64,000 nt of DNA from Corydoras sp. C115 (GCA_019802505.1 JAFMOC010000265.1:476001-540000); one strand, 5' to 3'; positions 45,531 through 56,485 are shown, counted from the stretch's first letter. Notes: generated by a model from the sequence alone, not told the origin. Numbers and translations: made by a program.

Positions 45531-45854
45531 GTGGACGCCCACGGCGGATCAGGAGTGGGCCACGCCCTCTGGCTGCGTGGTCCGGTGGACGGCCTCGGCG
45601 GACGAGGAGTAGGCCACGCCCTCTGGCTGCGTGGTCCGGTGGACGCCCCCGGCGAACGATGAGTGTGCCACGTCCTCTGGCTGCGTGGTCCGGTGGACGG
45701 CCTCGGCGGACAAGGAGTGGGCCACGCCCTCTGGCTGCGTGGTCCGGTGGACGCCCCTGGCGAACGATGAGTGTGCCACGTCCTCTGGCTGCGTGGTCCG
45801 GTGGACGGCCTCGGAGGACGAGGAGTGGGCCACGCCCTCTGGCTGCGTGGTCCG
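45531..45854. repeat. 54-bp tandem array with alternating unit types
   Basis: Six 54-bp units start at 45531, 45585, 45639, 45693, 45747 and 45801. From 45585 they alternate between a GACGGCCTCGG type and a GACGCCCC type, forming 108-bp dimers. Each unit ends GGCTGCGTGGTCCG. Confidence 0.93.
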
Positions 45855-46082
45855 GTGGGCGCCCTCTGGCTGTGTGGGCCGATGAGCACCTTTGGCGGAC
45901 GCGGAGTGGGCCACGCCCTCGTGCTGCATGGTCAGGTGGACGCCCACGGGCGGCGTGGTCCGGAGGGCGCCCCCTGGCGGCGTGGCGAGGCGGACGCCCC
46001 CTGGCGGCGTAGCGAGGCGGGCGCCCCCTGGCGGCGGGCCGTGCGGCGTGCGCCCCCTGGCGACGGGCCGTGCGGCCCCTGC

Positions 46083-46428
46083 TGCTCGGGCTGGGTGGCG
46101 TGCGGCCCCTGCTGCTCGGGCTGGGCGGCGTGCGGCCCCTGGACCCCGGGCTGGGCGGCGTGCGGGCCCCTGGGCTTCGGGATGGGCGGCGTGACGTCCC
46201 TGGGCTTCGGGATGGGCGGCATGACGCCCCTGGACTTCGGGATGGGCGGCGTGACGCCCCTGGACTTCGGGATGGGCGGCGTGACGCCCCTGGACTTCGG
46301 GATGGACGGCGTGACGCCCTGGACTTCGGGATGGGCGGCGTGACACCCCTGGACTTCGGGATGGACGGCGTGACGCCCTGGACTTCGGGATGGGCGGCGT
46401 GACGCCCCTGGACTTTGGGATGGGTTCG
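46083..46428. repeat. 30-bp tandem array
   Basis: About eight units of CTTCGGGATGGGCGGCGTGA plus CGCCCCTGGA between 46172 and 46428, preceded by related 30-bp GCTCGGGCTGGGCGGCGTGC units. Two units are 29 bp (near 46312 and 46371), shifting phase. Confidence 0.92.
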
Positions 46429-46438
46429 CGCGCTGGTA

Positions 46439-46627
46439 GGACCTCGGCGGGCACGCACGCTGGTTGGACCTCAGCGGGTTCGCACACTGGCAGGACCTTG
46501 GCGGGCACGCATGCTGGCAGGACCTCGGCGGGCATGCATGCTGGCAGGACCTTGGCGTGCACGCACGCTGGCAGGACCTTGGCGGGCACTCAAGCTGGGC
46601 GGACCTCGGCGGGCACGCCCACTGGGT
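46439..46627. repeat. 27-bp tandem array
   Basis: Seven 27-bp units of the type GGACCTCGGCGGGCACGCAC plus GCTGGCA. The sixth unit carries the change that makes the in-frame TGA on the minus strand. Confidence 0.95.
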
Positions 46628-47209
46628 GAACCTCCACCTTGGAATCGCCATCCTGCACACAGTAGAGGTACACCCCAACCGCATTGCCCAAACACAAAGA
46701 CATATCTGACATAGGGAAGACGGACTGGACACACGAAACAGACGAGACAGGGGGACACACCACGCTCACGCCACATGTATCCACATTTACCCCCCCGAGT
46801 GTCGGCTCCGGTACCGCCCCCTCGCAGCGCGATCCAGACACAGCGCCGGCGCGCTTTGCGTCTGGATCTCGCCGTGGGGGTTTAACAAGCTGGACCGGAG
46901 CGTCCGTCCAGAACTCCTCAGAGTTGAGGAGGGTTCGTATGGGCAGAATATGCCCATACAGGTACGACTCGCCCGCGTCGTCATCGGAAATCTGAACCAG
47001 GTCCAGACCCTCCTTAGCGCAGAGCGCTTCGTACACATACCTCCACAACCCCTCATCATCGGAGTTGTAATACTCAGACATTACACTGTTAGAGCCGTCC
47101 TTACGGCTCCGGGACGGCGGGCTGTGCATAGCGGCGCACTCGCGGACACAGCGGAACGTGCCGCGAGTACGAGGCTACACGGCCCCCGCAAAGAAAAATT
47201 TAGAAATAT

Positions 47210-47218
47210 GCTTACCTG
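47210..47218 (-). promoter_or_regulatory. Possible splice donor after the 5-prime LTR
   Basis: In minus sense CAGGTAAGC matches the donor consensus and lies about 40 bp inside the element. No convincing acceptor was found before the ATG at 47129. Confidence 0.3.
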
Positions 47219-47255
47219 GGTTCTGGACTCCCCAAATTTCCTTGGCTGGTCATTC

Positions 47256-47611
47256 TGTCACGGTAGTCTACCTCGGAATAAAGCGGTTGCACATAGGAAG
47301 CGCAGAGCCGCCGCGATTACACACGCTGAAGGGAGCCAGGCACACAGGTAGAAGAGAATGGGTTCATTTAAAGGTGCAGTGCACCACAAAACATGAGGTA
47401 CAAAGAGACTAGTGACATCAAACACAACGACCAGCCCCGAGAACGAGAAACAATGGAAATAAATACAAAAAGATACCTGACCACGTGCACAAAACAAACC
47501 GATGACAATAAGGAATTAATTAACAAAACTAATGACCAATGAATGTTAATTAACTCAAACGAACGGAACGAAACAGAGAACAGGTGACAGGTGCCCTAGG
47601 CACCTGTTACA
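47256..47611 (-). repeat. 5-prime LTR of the non-autonomous element
   Basis: 356 bp, same length as 44998-45353, with about 15 substitutions and no indel by eye. Confidence 0.9.
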
Positions 47612-47859
47612 CTGTGGTTTATCTTGTTTGACATTAAAGTTTGCCTTTGTGTCGATATTTTAAGCTTTTCCTTCCTCTGACACAACGGCGAAAAACCTCC
47701 GCTGGCCTTCGTGAAGATATGTGGGCAAGGGCTGTGCATCTTTGGTGGAGAACATGTCCGCGAGACCCCAGACCCCCCAAACAATCTCTGCCAGCAGTCT
47801 ATTCATCCATGCAGTAAAAATAAATTTCTTGGCTGTTAACCAGTGACCATTTCTTTTGG

Positions 47860-48036
47860 TTGTTTAGCAGATGCTTTTATCCAAAGCGACTTATAAATAA
47901 GTCAGAGCACAGGGTTGATACAACCCCCTGAAGCAATGAGGCTTAAAGGTTTTTCTCAGGGACATACAGTACATTGGTATTGTCAGTGGACTGGGGATTT
48001 GAACCCACAACCCTCTGATTGAAAGCCCAACACTCA
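47860..48036 (-). mobile_element. tRNA-derived SINE with L2-type tail (second SINE family)
   Basis: TTTAGCAGATGCTTTTATCC and AAAGCGACTTATAAAT are the L2-like tail in antisense. GGGGATTTGAACCCACAACC with AAAGCCCAACACTC is the tRNA-like head region of a common fish SINE, from memory. It shares its tail with the LINE at 6428-7900. Confidence 0.7.
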
Positions 48037-48134
48037 TATTTCTCATATAAAATACCATGAAATAAGTGACCTAGTCTCACGATCTATCGAAGCCATGGTT
48101 TGCAAGGACAGAGTCAAGAAGTGATAGCGGTTCA

Positions 48135-48151
48135 AAATAATAATAATAATA

Positions 48152-48191
<40 letters not shown>

Positions 48192-48214
48192 TAAAAAAAA
48201 AAAAATAATAAAAA

Positions 48215-48297
<83 letters not shown>
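48135..48297. repeat. (AAT)n - poly(A) - (AT)n microsatellite
   Basis: AAT units to about 48190, A-rich stretch to 48222, then about 37 AT units running into a SINE tail. Confidence 0.95.
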
Positions 48298-48301
<4 letters not shown>

Positions 48302-48637
48302 TTCATCTTCCGCTTTATCCTATATTAGGGTCGCAGGGGGTTCCCCATGCCCATTTCGGGCGCTGGGCAGACAGGACAGGACAGGGCGCCAATCTATTGC
48401 TGGGCACACACTCACACACATAGACACGCACACAAACACACTGTACATGGGGCAATTTGGAGAACTCAATTGACTTGATCCATGTTTTTTTTGGACTGTG
48501 GGAGGAAACCAGAGAACCCGGAGGAAACCCGCGCGGACACGGGGAGAACATGGAAACTCCACCCAGATGGGGATTCGAACCGGGAATCCCTAGGGCTGAG
48601 AGGCGAATGTGCTAACCACTAAGCCACCGTGCCATCC
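48298..48637 (-). mobile_element. SINE, near full length
   Basis: The tail joins the AT microsatellite. A small deletion (CCCATTTCGGG) lies in the body. The head ends AAGCCACCGTGCCATCC. Confidence 0.88.
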
Positions 48638-48721
48638 TATGTATATATATATTATTATTTATTTATTTCTTAAGATAGTATAAAGTAATTACTACTGTCT
48701 TTTGATATTTGAAAGGAAAGG

Positions 48722-48756
48722 CAAACAAGCTCACCACTAAGTCACTGTGCCGCCCT
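48722..48756 (-). mobile_element. SINE head fragment
   Basis: AAGCTCACCACTAAGTCACT to GTGCCGCCC only. Confidence 0.65.
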
Positions 48757-49457
48757 AGCCTAATATCAATAAAAAAAAATAAATAAACAATACATAAATA
48801 AAGTACATAATGTTTACCAACCTAAATGAGCTTGTTTGCTTTTTAATAGGTGTACAATTTTATCAGACACCAACCAGTCCTGTTATGAATATTTGGCTAT
48901 TATTATCCCCCTGAATTGCAATGACCGTTACTATGGCTTAAAAAAAACTATAAAATTAAATTGTATGGATAGTGTTCAAATAGTTTTAACTATTTGTAGT
49001 GTAAATGTATATTCATTATTTATTTAAGGTAATGCGTTTAAGAGATAGACAAATATGATGAGCGTCGTATATGACTTCTTAAAGAACCAGAAAAAAAAAA
49101 TCTGAATCTGATGAAACGATGGATGATAGAATAAAAAAAAATAAGTATGACATGCTGGACAGATGACATGCTGGATAGAAAAATGACTACAAATAGATAG
49201 AGTGGATTATAAAAGGACGATTGTGTGTACAAATAAATGACTTGAATATTAGATGGACAATTGAAGGAAAATAGGTATTAGGGGCTAGATTAATATATAA
49301 ATTGATATGTGCTGCCATCTAGTGTTCATACGCAGTATCACATTATTAGCAAGTATCTTAGCAAGTGTGTGAATGACTACATTTCTCATTTTAAGTAAAG
49401 AAACAGCCACCACAGAACAGGTATTACTTTGCTGGTGGAACAGTGATTACTTAGAGT

Positions 49458-49495
<38 letters not shown>
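49458..49495. repeat. Poly-G run of 38
   Basis: An uninterrupted run of 38 G on the plus strand in AT-rich surroundings. Confidence 0.97.
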
Positions 49496-49497
<2 letters not shown>

Positions 49498-50097
49498 TAT
49501 ATCACAAAACAAAATTCAGTAGACTCAGTAGACCGCAGACAACTCTATCACAAATGTTTTTTTAGTCCTCCTTTTCTCTGGCTGGATCAGGCTTCATCTC
49601 TCTAATAAACGCTTTTAAACTTTAAAAGAACCAAGGCCTAATGATGTTCTAAAAAGGCTCTCTATTTTGCTTAACTATAACTAGACTACATTCTACAACT
49701 TCATTTTAATAACTGTGTGTGAAGTTCTCAGTTTTGTGCAAGTAGATCACAAATGCACTTCAGAATCTTGACTAATGAGTCACTGGTGGTACACTTGTTT
49801 TTGGTGAGTGATAAGAACAATGGTGAGTGAACACAACTCTGTGGAGCTGCTGTGCTGATGATTCTGTTTTTTCAGGTGGGCTTTACCGACCGCACCTCCT
49901 GCTCTCTACCAGTAAGGATATTAATAATTTCTCTAATAGCAAACTTGGTGTGGACCCTGAGAAAACCAAGTCCATCACTCAGAAGCCATCGCCTACCTCT
50001 CTCCACCTGATCTAGTGCTTTCTGGGCATTTTTCCTCACAATTTTTTCACCTTTTTTTTAACCACTCCAAGAAGTATGAGGGCTGGATTGTTTAAAT
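49496..50097. other. Unassigned interval with an exon-like stretch
   Basis: TTTTTTCAGGTGGGC near 49870, followed by a 49-codon open stretch to 50013, looks like a splice acceptor and exon. No protein family is recognised, so no gene is called. Confidence 0.25.
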
Positions 50098-50575
50098 TCC
50101 ACAGGCACAGAGCACCTTTGATAGCAATAAGGACATACTCACATCAATAGTTACTTGCAACTTGGACCCAGACCCCTTGCTTACATGGGAATGAGGTTTG
50201 TTTTTTCATATGCTTGTTTAAGAATCAGACACTACACGTATGTCCTTTTTTTTTTTTTTTTTTAAATCTACAGGCACAAAGCACCTTTGATGGCATTAAG
50301 ATTAGATTAACATTAACGGTTCTTTGCATCTTGGATCAGGATCAGATAATGATCAGGTTTAATAATTCTACAGTGTAGCTGGTTTTCTTCATAACTACAG
50401 ACTTGTGGTGTTCTCATTTGTAATTCGTTTGGATAAAAGCATCTGCTTAATGATTAAATGTTAATGTAAATCTATATTCACCATTGAGGTTGATGTAACT
50501 TACATAGGAATGGGGCCTTTCTTTTCATAGTGCTTGTTTAAGAAACAGACACTCCACATATGTCTTTTTTAGCTC
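50098..50575 (+). repeat. Old tandem duplication split by an L2/SINE tail
   Basis: CACAGGCACAGAGCACCTTT (50100) recurs as ACAGGCACAAAGCACCTTTG (50271). CTTGTTTAAGAATCAGACAC (50213) recurs as CTTGTTTAAGAAACAGACAC (50537). The second copy is interrupted by an L2-type tail, TTCGTTTGGATAAAAGC (50416-50473). Confidence 0.75.
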
Positions 50576-52132
50576 TAGCTAAATATAATTACTGTGCAGG
50601 CATCCAAAATATTTTGTCCATCATGTCTGCTCTGAAAGAGTGGAGAAACTGGCTTAAAGGAACCTGGCTAACTTTCCAGGTGTGAACTATGTGGATCTAT
50701 TTAAATGAATACTCTGGGGTTTCATCAACCCCTCCTCCCAATGTCTTGCCCCAGAATCTGAACCATTTAGTTTGAAAAGAATCATCTGTGCAGTGACCTC
50801 TTCACATGAATCTGAATTAGTCAGTCTGGATTGGACTTTTTGTTTTAGGAACACTATGAGTAAATTTGTATTCATCAACTCAAAAAACCTTCCTGTCCTT
50901 GCTAATCCATTGGCAACATCATAGTGTTTGTCCACTCTGAGACCTTGTTAGAGCCACCCACTTCTTACCTATAGAGCATTTTTTGTCATGTTTACTCTAT
51001 ATATGAGTTGAGTTTTGAAGCTTCCCCAACCATCTTGCACTTTTTGCTCCTCAAAGTTGTGACAAGGTTGCTTATAAATTAACTTTATCTCATTCCCTTT
51101 GTGCCCACGATACTTTATATCTATGTATCTACTGTATGTACTTTATTTTAGCCTGTTTGCATCAATGTTTTGGGCATTCTAGCACTGACTTATGTTTTTT
51201 AACCTAATGGCATACCGAAATTTGCCTGTGGTAAGGAGGGCATACACAAACCTGGCTGTAGTTAAGAGTGTGTACCTGAACCTGAACCTGAACCTTTTAG
51301 AAGACATCTTTTATTGCAACGGTATGTGGTAGAGGGCAGCTTTCCTCGCAGTGAATAAACCAAATGTTGTTCTTAGTGGAAGAAGAAAGTTGAGCAGTGT
51401 CCGGGACGAGGCATTGACATTTGTGAGATGGACTGGCTGGTGGTCTGTTGAGTGACATGGGTTGAAGTCTGTGCCCTCTGGATTTGGATGGATCACTGCA
51501 GCCAACAGAGCATGCACCATGGACTGCAACAGATCTAAATTAGTTACAGCACATATATGAGTAGCAGAATGAGGAAAGCCAGAATGGTGAGAAGAATTAG
51601 TTTTCAGTCAAGTCACATTTCATTAGATAGCAGGTGTCGAAAAAACAAAACAAAAAGATTTTTAAAGATAAACCAAAATATAATGAATGTAAAACAGAAA
51701 AGAAACAAATGTGCAGTGGAAATGCAATTATTATAAATTATAATAAATATAAATAAATCTGTATTCATTTGAACACAATATTTGTTATATGGAGTGAGTA
51801 AAAAGGTTGGATACAAATGAGTCAGACAAGAGGATAAACATAAAAGTCCACTTATTTCATTTTCAAACCCCGATACAATGGTAGTGGAAGTGTTCCACTG
51901 CCCCATTCTTCACTGAACCACCTGAACCACTTTGCATTTCCATGATTCCCTGTTACTAAGCACTTTTCCCCATTCTAAAGCCAGAGTGACTGTATAAGCA
52001 AGGTGCGAAAAAGAACAGTATGTTTGTTGCTTTCTTAGGTTTCCCCAGCTATAGCTTATTGCTTCTTGGAAAATGTACTTCCAATGCCTTATTCCCAGGT
52101 TTTTTGCTGTCGCCTCCACTGGTTAAAAGCAA
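50576..52132. other. Unassigned interval
   Basis: No gene supported. CTGAACCTGAACCTGAACC at 51270-51296 resembles a retroposon 3-prime end. Confidence 0.4.
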
Positions 52133-52448
52133 AGGCCATGTCCTCTCCTAGGGCCACAGGGGAGGGGTTCCCTGTGGCCACCCAGGGGAGAACATTTCGC
52201 GCGCTGGGCAAATACACCCAAAACAGGGCGCAAATCTATAACTGGGCACACTCACAAACACACACTATATGGGGCAATTTCAGAGCATTCAATTTACTTA
52301 ATCCATGTTTTTGGACCTTGGGAGGAAACCAGAGGACCCAGAGGAAACCCACAAGGACACAGGGAGAAAATGGAAACTCCATTTAAATTTGGATTTGGAC
52401 CTGAATCCCCAGCACTGAGTGGGTGGATGTGCTAACCACTAAGCCATC
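52133..52448 (-). mobile_element. SINE, tail-truncated
   Basis: Begins within the CCTAGGGCCACAGG block and runs to AACCACTAAGCCATCA. Diverged. Confidence 0.85.
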
Positions 52449-53189
52449 AAAATATGTTAAATAATTTAAGAATTATTCATTATTATTTTAACACATTGCT
52501 AATAAGAACATATTTAGTTTAGATTTTTAGTGTCAAATACTTGAAACAAAAAGTCAGGTGGTCCCTGAACACATTATTAGTAAAAGTACTGACAATGATA
52601 AAACAGTAACCTTTTATTTCCTAAATTTTTAAGATCACAAATTAAGCAAATTCAAAGCAAAAAAAGTCAGCCAGAAGAAACATTTGATTTCATTTCAAAT
52701 ACAGTTTCAGTCCAAAAAAATAAGTTAATAATTTTGGGTTTTATTATTTAGTTTCTTTTTATTTAGGATATATTTCTAGAATTTAATACTCCCTAAGATT
52801 GTTATAATTTATCCGTCAAGTAGCCTACAAAGACTAGTCAACAGATGGCGATGGCACACTATATATGACTGTGGAACGTGAAAAACCACCATGAAGAAGG
52901 GATTATCTTGCCTCATATTTCTCTGATACATTTATTTGAAAAAAAAAAAAAATAAATAACCCAATAAAAATAACACATTTCTGTATATTTAGGCTACAAC
53001 ATTTTTTTAAGTATTCTTTACTTTGTCTTTTGAAAAGCATTTTCTTTTTAAAAGTGGATTTTGCAGTTAAATTAAAGTAATTAAAGTATTGTAGTTATTA
53101 AAGTGATGATATTTTCATAAAAAATTGTATCTTCATTTAGTAAATATCTTCTTTGGACTGTGTTTTGGGAATGGTAGCTTAATACTGCT
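52449..53189. other. Unassigned interval
   Basis: AT-rich. No gene or repeat recognised. Confidence 0.5.
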
Positions 53190-53202
53190 CATTTGATTTC
53201 AT

Positions 53203-53581
53203 CCATCCACCCATCGATTATCTTCCGCTTTATCCTCTACTAGGGTCGTGTGGGGGGGGATGGGGGTGTTCCCCATACCCATCCAAGGGAGAACGTTTCA
53301 GGCACTGGGCAGATACACCCAGGACAGGGCGCCAATCTATCGCTGGGCACACACACACTCACACAGACACACACACACAAACACACTCTCTATGGGGTAA
53401 TTTTGGAGAATTAATTTGACTTTGATCCATGTTTTTGGACTGTGGGAGGAAACCGGAGAACCCAGAGAAAACCCACGCGGACACGGGGAGAACATGGAAA
53501 CTCCACCAGATAGGGATTCGAACTGGGAATCCCTAGTGCTGAGATGCGAACGTGTTAACCACTAAGCCACCATGCCACCCC
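53203..53581 (-). mobile_element. SINE with perfect 13-bp target duplication
   Basis: Direct repeat CATTTGATTTCAT at 53190-53202 and 53582-53594. The copy is complete, with an extra G-rich insertion in the tail (TGGGGGGGGATGGGGG). Confidence 0.93.
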
Positions 53582-53687
53582 CATTTGATTTCATATTACA
53601 TTGAAATTCCTGCACACAAGATTCAGTTTTAACATTTAAAAATTACAAAGTAGACAGAGATTTAAAAAGGACAACTATGATCGCATG

Positions 53688-53985
53688 TCATTATCTCTCA
53701 CTTAATCCTCTACTAGTCTTGTAAGTTTTTTCTCATGCCCATCCAGGGGAGAACATTTCGGGTCCTGGACAGATACAGTCAGTACAGGGCACCAATCGAT
53801 TACTGGGAGCCCACTTTCTCACAAACACACACAATTAGGGGCAATTCACCTTGAATCCATGTTTTTGGACTGTGGGAGGAAAGTAAAGATCCACATGGGC
53901 AACATGGAAACTCCAGCCAGATTCGGCTTCAAACCTGGATCTCCAGCGCTGTGAGGTAACAACTAAGCCATAGTACCACTCATTT
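53688..53985 (-). mobile_element. Old SINE copy
   Basis: Strongly diverged, with CATTATCTCTCACTTAATCC at the tail and a shortened head, CAACTAAGCCATAGTACCAC. Confidence 0.8.
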
Positions 53986-54456
53986 ATTTTTGATGAAAGT
54001 AAGAGTTTAAATTTTATATTTTGATAATGTTAATTTAGAAATAAATGAGATGAAGTTTGACATTGAAACAAGATGAAGTTGTAAATTTTGAGATTTAGAT
54101 AAGAAAATATTTTAGATTTGCACAAGGTAAAGTTTGAGATTTGGATGCAAATTTAGAGAAGGTGAAATTTGAGATTTAGGGTGATAGGGTAAAGTTTGAT
54201 GCCACATCTGTGAAGAATTTAAAAGGACTCCGGTGCACTGATGACTCCAGCTGTGATGGGATTGGCCTCTTCTGAAGCAACACTAACTGGTAATGAGCAG
54301 ACGCGTCCATCACTACCCTTCTGATACACGACTAATAAACATGCAGACTGCAGGGGGCTATTAATAGGGTAAAAATGAGGGCGTTCAGCCTGGCCTGTCT
54401 TTATTCTGCCCTCCCTCCAAGCCTGGCTGTCACTCAGCCATGTGTCACTTCAACAA

Positions 54457-54462
<6 letters not shown>
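53986..54462. other. Degenerate repeats then non-repetitive sequence
   Basis: 54020-54200 repeats words around AAGTTTGAGATTTAGAT at about 40-bp steps. 54205-54460 is more complex single-copy-looking sequence without a coding frame. Confidence 0.4.

Positions 54463-54535
<73 letters not shown>
54463..54535. repeat. (TC)n(AC)n microsatellite
   Basis: About 22 TC units followed by about 15 AC units. Confidence 0.96.
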
Positions 54536-54540
<5 letters not shown>

Positions 54541-54685
54541 ATATGTAAACCAAGCTTTAATGCTAATATATGACCCTTGCATTAAGACTCTGGCAATGTT
54601 TGTGTGAATGTGAACCTAAATATTAAAATGTTTGTTTTACAATCCACACCAAAATCATTATATCCTGTTTATAGGACAGCAAATT

Positions 54686-55018
54686 TATCTTCCGCTTTTA
54701 TCCTCTATTAAGGTCGCGAGGGGGTCCCTGTGCCCATCCAGGGGAGAACGTCTCAGACGCTGGGCAGATACACCAGGACAGGGTGCCAATCCATCGCTGG
54801 GCACACACTCACTCACACAAACACACTCTATACGGGGCAATTTGGAGAATTCAATTGACTTGATCCATGTTTTTGGACTGTGGGAGGAAACCGGAGAACC
54901 CGGAGGAAACTCACGCGGACACAGGGAGAACATGGAAACTCCACCCAGTTGGGATTCGAACCGGAAATCCCTAGCGCTGAGAGGCAAACGTGCTAACCAC
55001 TAAGCCACCATGCCGCTC
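54686..55018 (-). mobile_element. SINE with perfect 13-bp target duplication
   Basis: Direct repeat AGGACAGCAAATT at 54673-54685 and 55019-55031. Full body and head. Confidence 0.93.
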
Positions 55019-55031
55019 AGGACAGCAAATT

Positions 55032-56097
55032 AATACACAAATTTGCCTAAATTAAAAATAGCCTTAAATTCATTGCATTCTGCAAATTTGTAAAATCGTA
55101 CTTTACTAAGGCTTTACAATTTTATAGAAATCCTGAGAAGTATGAGCAGTGTCTACATACTTCTGAATTCCTTTAATATATTTATCAATATTTATAGAAC
55201 AATACCATATTATCCTTTAAACTCTTTCCATTTGTGTTAACAGGTAGCATAAATACCAGAATTTTACTGCATTAAGGGGAAAAACTGATCATAGACATTT
55301 CCTCACTTCTTAATTTTCCACTAATCTTACAAGAACCGTCTGAAAGACCCATATTCACATGGGCTCGTTTTCTTGTGGTTTTGCCAGGGAAAGAGCAGAT
55401 CATACGAGCTCTTAATAATGTGTTACAATAATGCAATGTGGGCACTAAGCGGGCACACAGCTCTCATGCTCACATCGAGGGTAATTGTAGGTACAAACAA
55501 TGTCTGGAGCATAAATTTCCATTACGTCGTAATCATCGGCACACTTCATAGACCCCTTCTGCGAGCTTTGTTCGTGTGGGAGTTTTTAAAAGAGGAAGTA
55601 AACTGTGGTGCTTGCTGCAGCAGGATACATTTGGCCAGCAGAAGCTTGCTATTTGTCAGCAGCTGCACAAGCTCTTTGAACAAACCAACACTAAAATCAA
55701 AATCACAATCAGAGGTTGATGCCTGGTACAGAAGCTTCCATGTGCAGACATAACAGACACAAACCTTTAGTTACAGTATACGTTTTAAGCATAATGTGTT
55801 AGCAGCAACATAACACAACATTTTATTATTACTCAAATAGCCTTAATGTTCTTCAAAAAGCAAAGATAGGCAATAGTCATAATTAATACTTATTAATTAA
55901 TTATTAATAATGGCTATTAATTAATAAATAAAATTAAGTCTAACTAATATAAAAACCACCATTGCGAACCACTGATGTTTGCTCAGTAGCACGAAAAAAA
56001 CAACACTATTTTAATATGGGACAAAAGATTCTGATAAAATTGTTGCTATTAAATATTCCAGCTTTAGTCCACACTACTCAATTAGTATATTTCTCAT
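55032..56097. other. Non-repetitive interval, candidate conserved noncoding sequence
   Basis: 55330-55700 is free of recognisable repeats and compositionally complex, with AGATCATACGAGCTCTTAAT, TTCCATTACGTCGTAATCAT and a GCAGCTGCACAAGCTC segment. The 126-codon frame at 55373-55753 has no family resemblance. The regulatory role is inference. Confidence 0.3.
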
Positions 56098-56485
56098 CCA
56101 TTCATTATCTTTGGCTTAATCCCCTACTAGGGTTGTGGGGGGTGGCATAGTGGTTAAGTGGTTAGCACATTCTCCTCTAAGTGCTAGGTTTTAAGGTTCA
56201 TCTGGGTGGAGTTTCCATGTTCTCCCAGTGTCCATGTGAGTTTCCTCTGGGATCTCCGGTTTCCACCCAAAGTTCAAAAACATGGATTCAAGGTAAATTG
56301 AATGATCTAAATTGCCCCATACGGAGTGTGTTTTTGTCTGTGTGAGGGAGTGTGCCCGGCAATAGATTGGCACCCTGTTCTTTGTGTATCTACCCAGTGC
56401 CAAAAACATTCTCCCCTGGATTTGCAAGGGAACCCCCCCACACCCCCTAGTAGATGATTAAGTAGAAGAAAATGAATGTATGAAA
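56098..56485 (+). mobile_element. SINE with opposed tail fragment
   Basis: A minus-strand tail remnant (ATTCATTATCTTTGGCTTAA, to 56137) abuts a diverged plus-strand copy (56138-56485) whose box-B region is lost (AGGTTTTAAGGTTCATC). Confidence 0.82.

Larger units (their letters stand above)
45549..47129 (-). pseudogene. Repeat-rich protein of the non-autonomous LTR element
   Basis: ATG at 47129, about 130 bp after the 5-prime LTR. The first 150 or so residues are not repetitive and are acidic: MSEYYNSDDEGLWRYVYEAL, GLDLVQISDDDAGESYLYG, NSEEFWTDAPVQLVKPP. After that come a nine-residue repeat (PAEVLPACV type), a ten-residue array (IPKSRGVTPP and its other-frame forms) and an 18-residue repeat (RTTQPEGVAHS type). 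One TGA at 46590-46592 interrupts the frame where the repeat has a Cys codon. Without it about 525 codons are open. No known domain is recognised and no resemblance to gag is claimed. It may be a structural protein of the element or merely tolerated sequence. Confidence 0.55.
44998..47611 (-). mobile_element. Complete non-autonomous LTR retrotransposon with a minisatellite-built frame
   Basis: LTRs of equal length (356 bp) lie at 44998-45353 and 47256-47611, with a perfect 5-bp duplication CTGTG (44993-44997, 47612-47616). In minus sense the LTR starts TGTAACAGGTGCC and ends CTACCGTGACA, and a G-rich polypurine tract (GGGGCGGGGG) sits directly before the 3-prime LTR. The 1.9 kb interior is GC-rich and has no protease, RT, RNase H or integrase. 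It holds one long frame made largely of tandem repeats. About 15 LTR differences by eye point to roughly 96 percent identity. It must depend on another element's enzymes. Confidence 0.92.

Noticed and set aside
45349..46458. 369-codon minus-strand frame and several long plus-strand frames over the same DNA
   Set aside because: They arise because the GC-rich repeat units lack stops in most frames. The frame starting at 47129 was preferred because it alone has a long non-repetitive N-terminal part.
46083..46627. CRISPR-like spacing of short repeats
   Set aside because: Units are contiguous with no unique spacers, lie in a eukaryotic retroelement, and vary between units.
49827..50015. Exon of a host gene
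   Set aside because: An acceptor-like TTTTTTCAG is present, but no protein family, no matching donor and no neighbouring exon could be found.
55373..55753. 126-codon plus-strand frame
   Set aside because: No family resemblance, no splice or poly-A context. Treated as noncoding.
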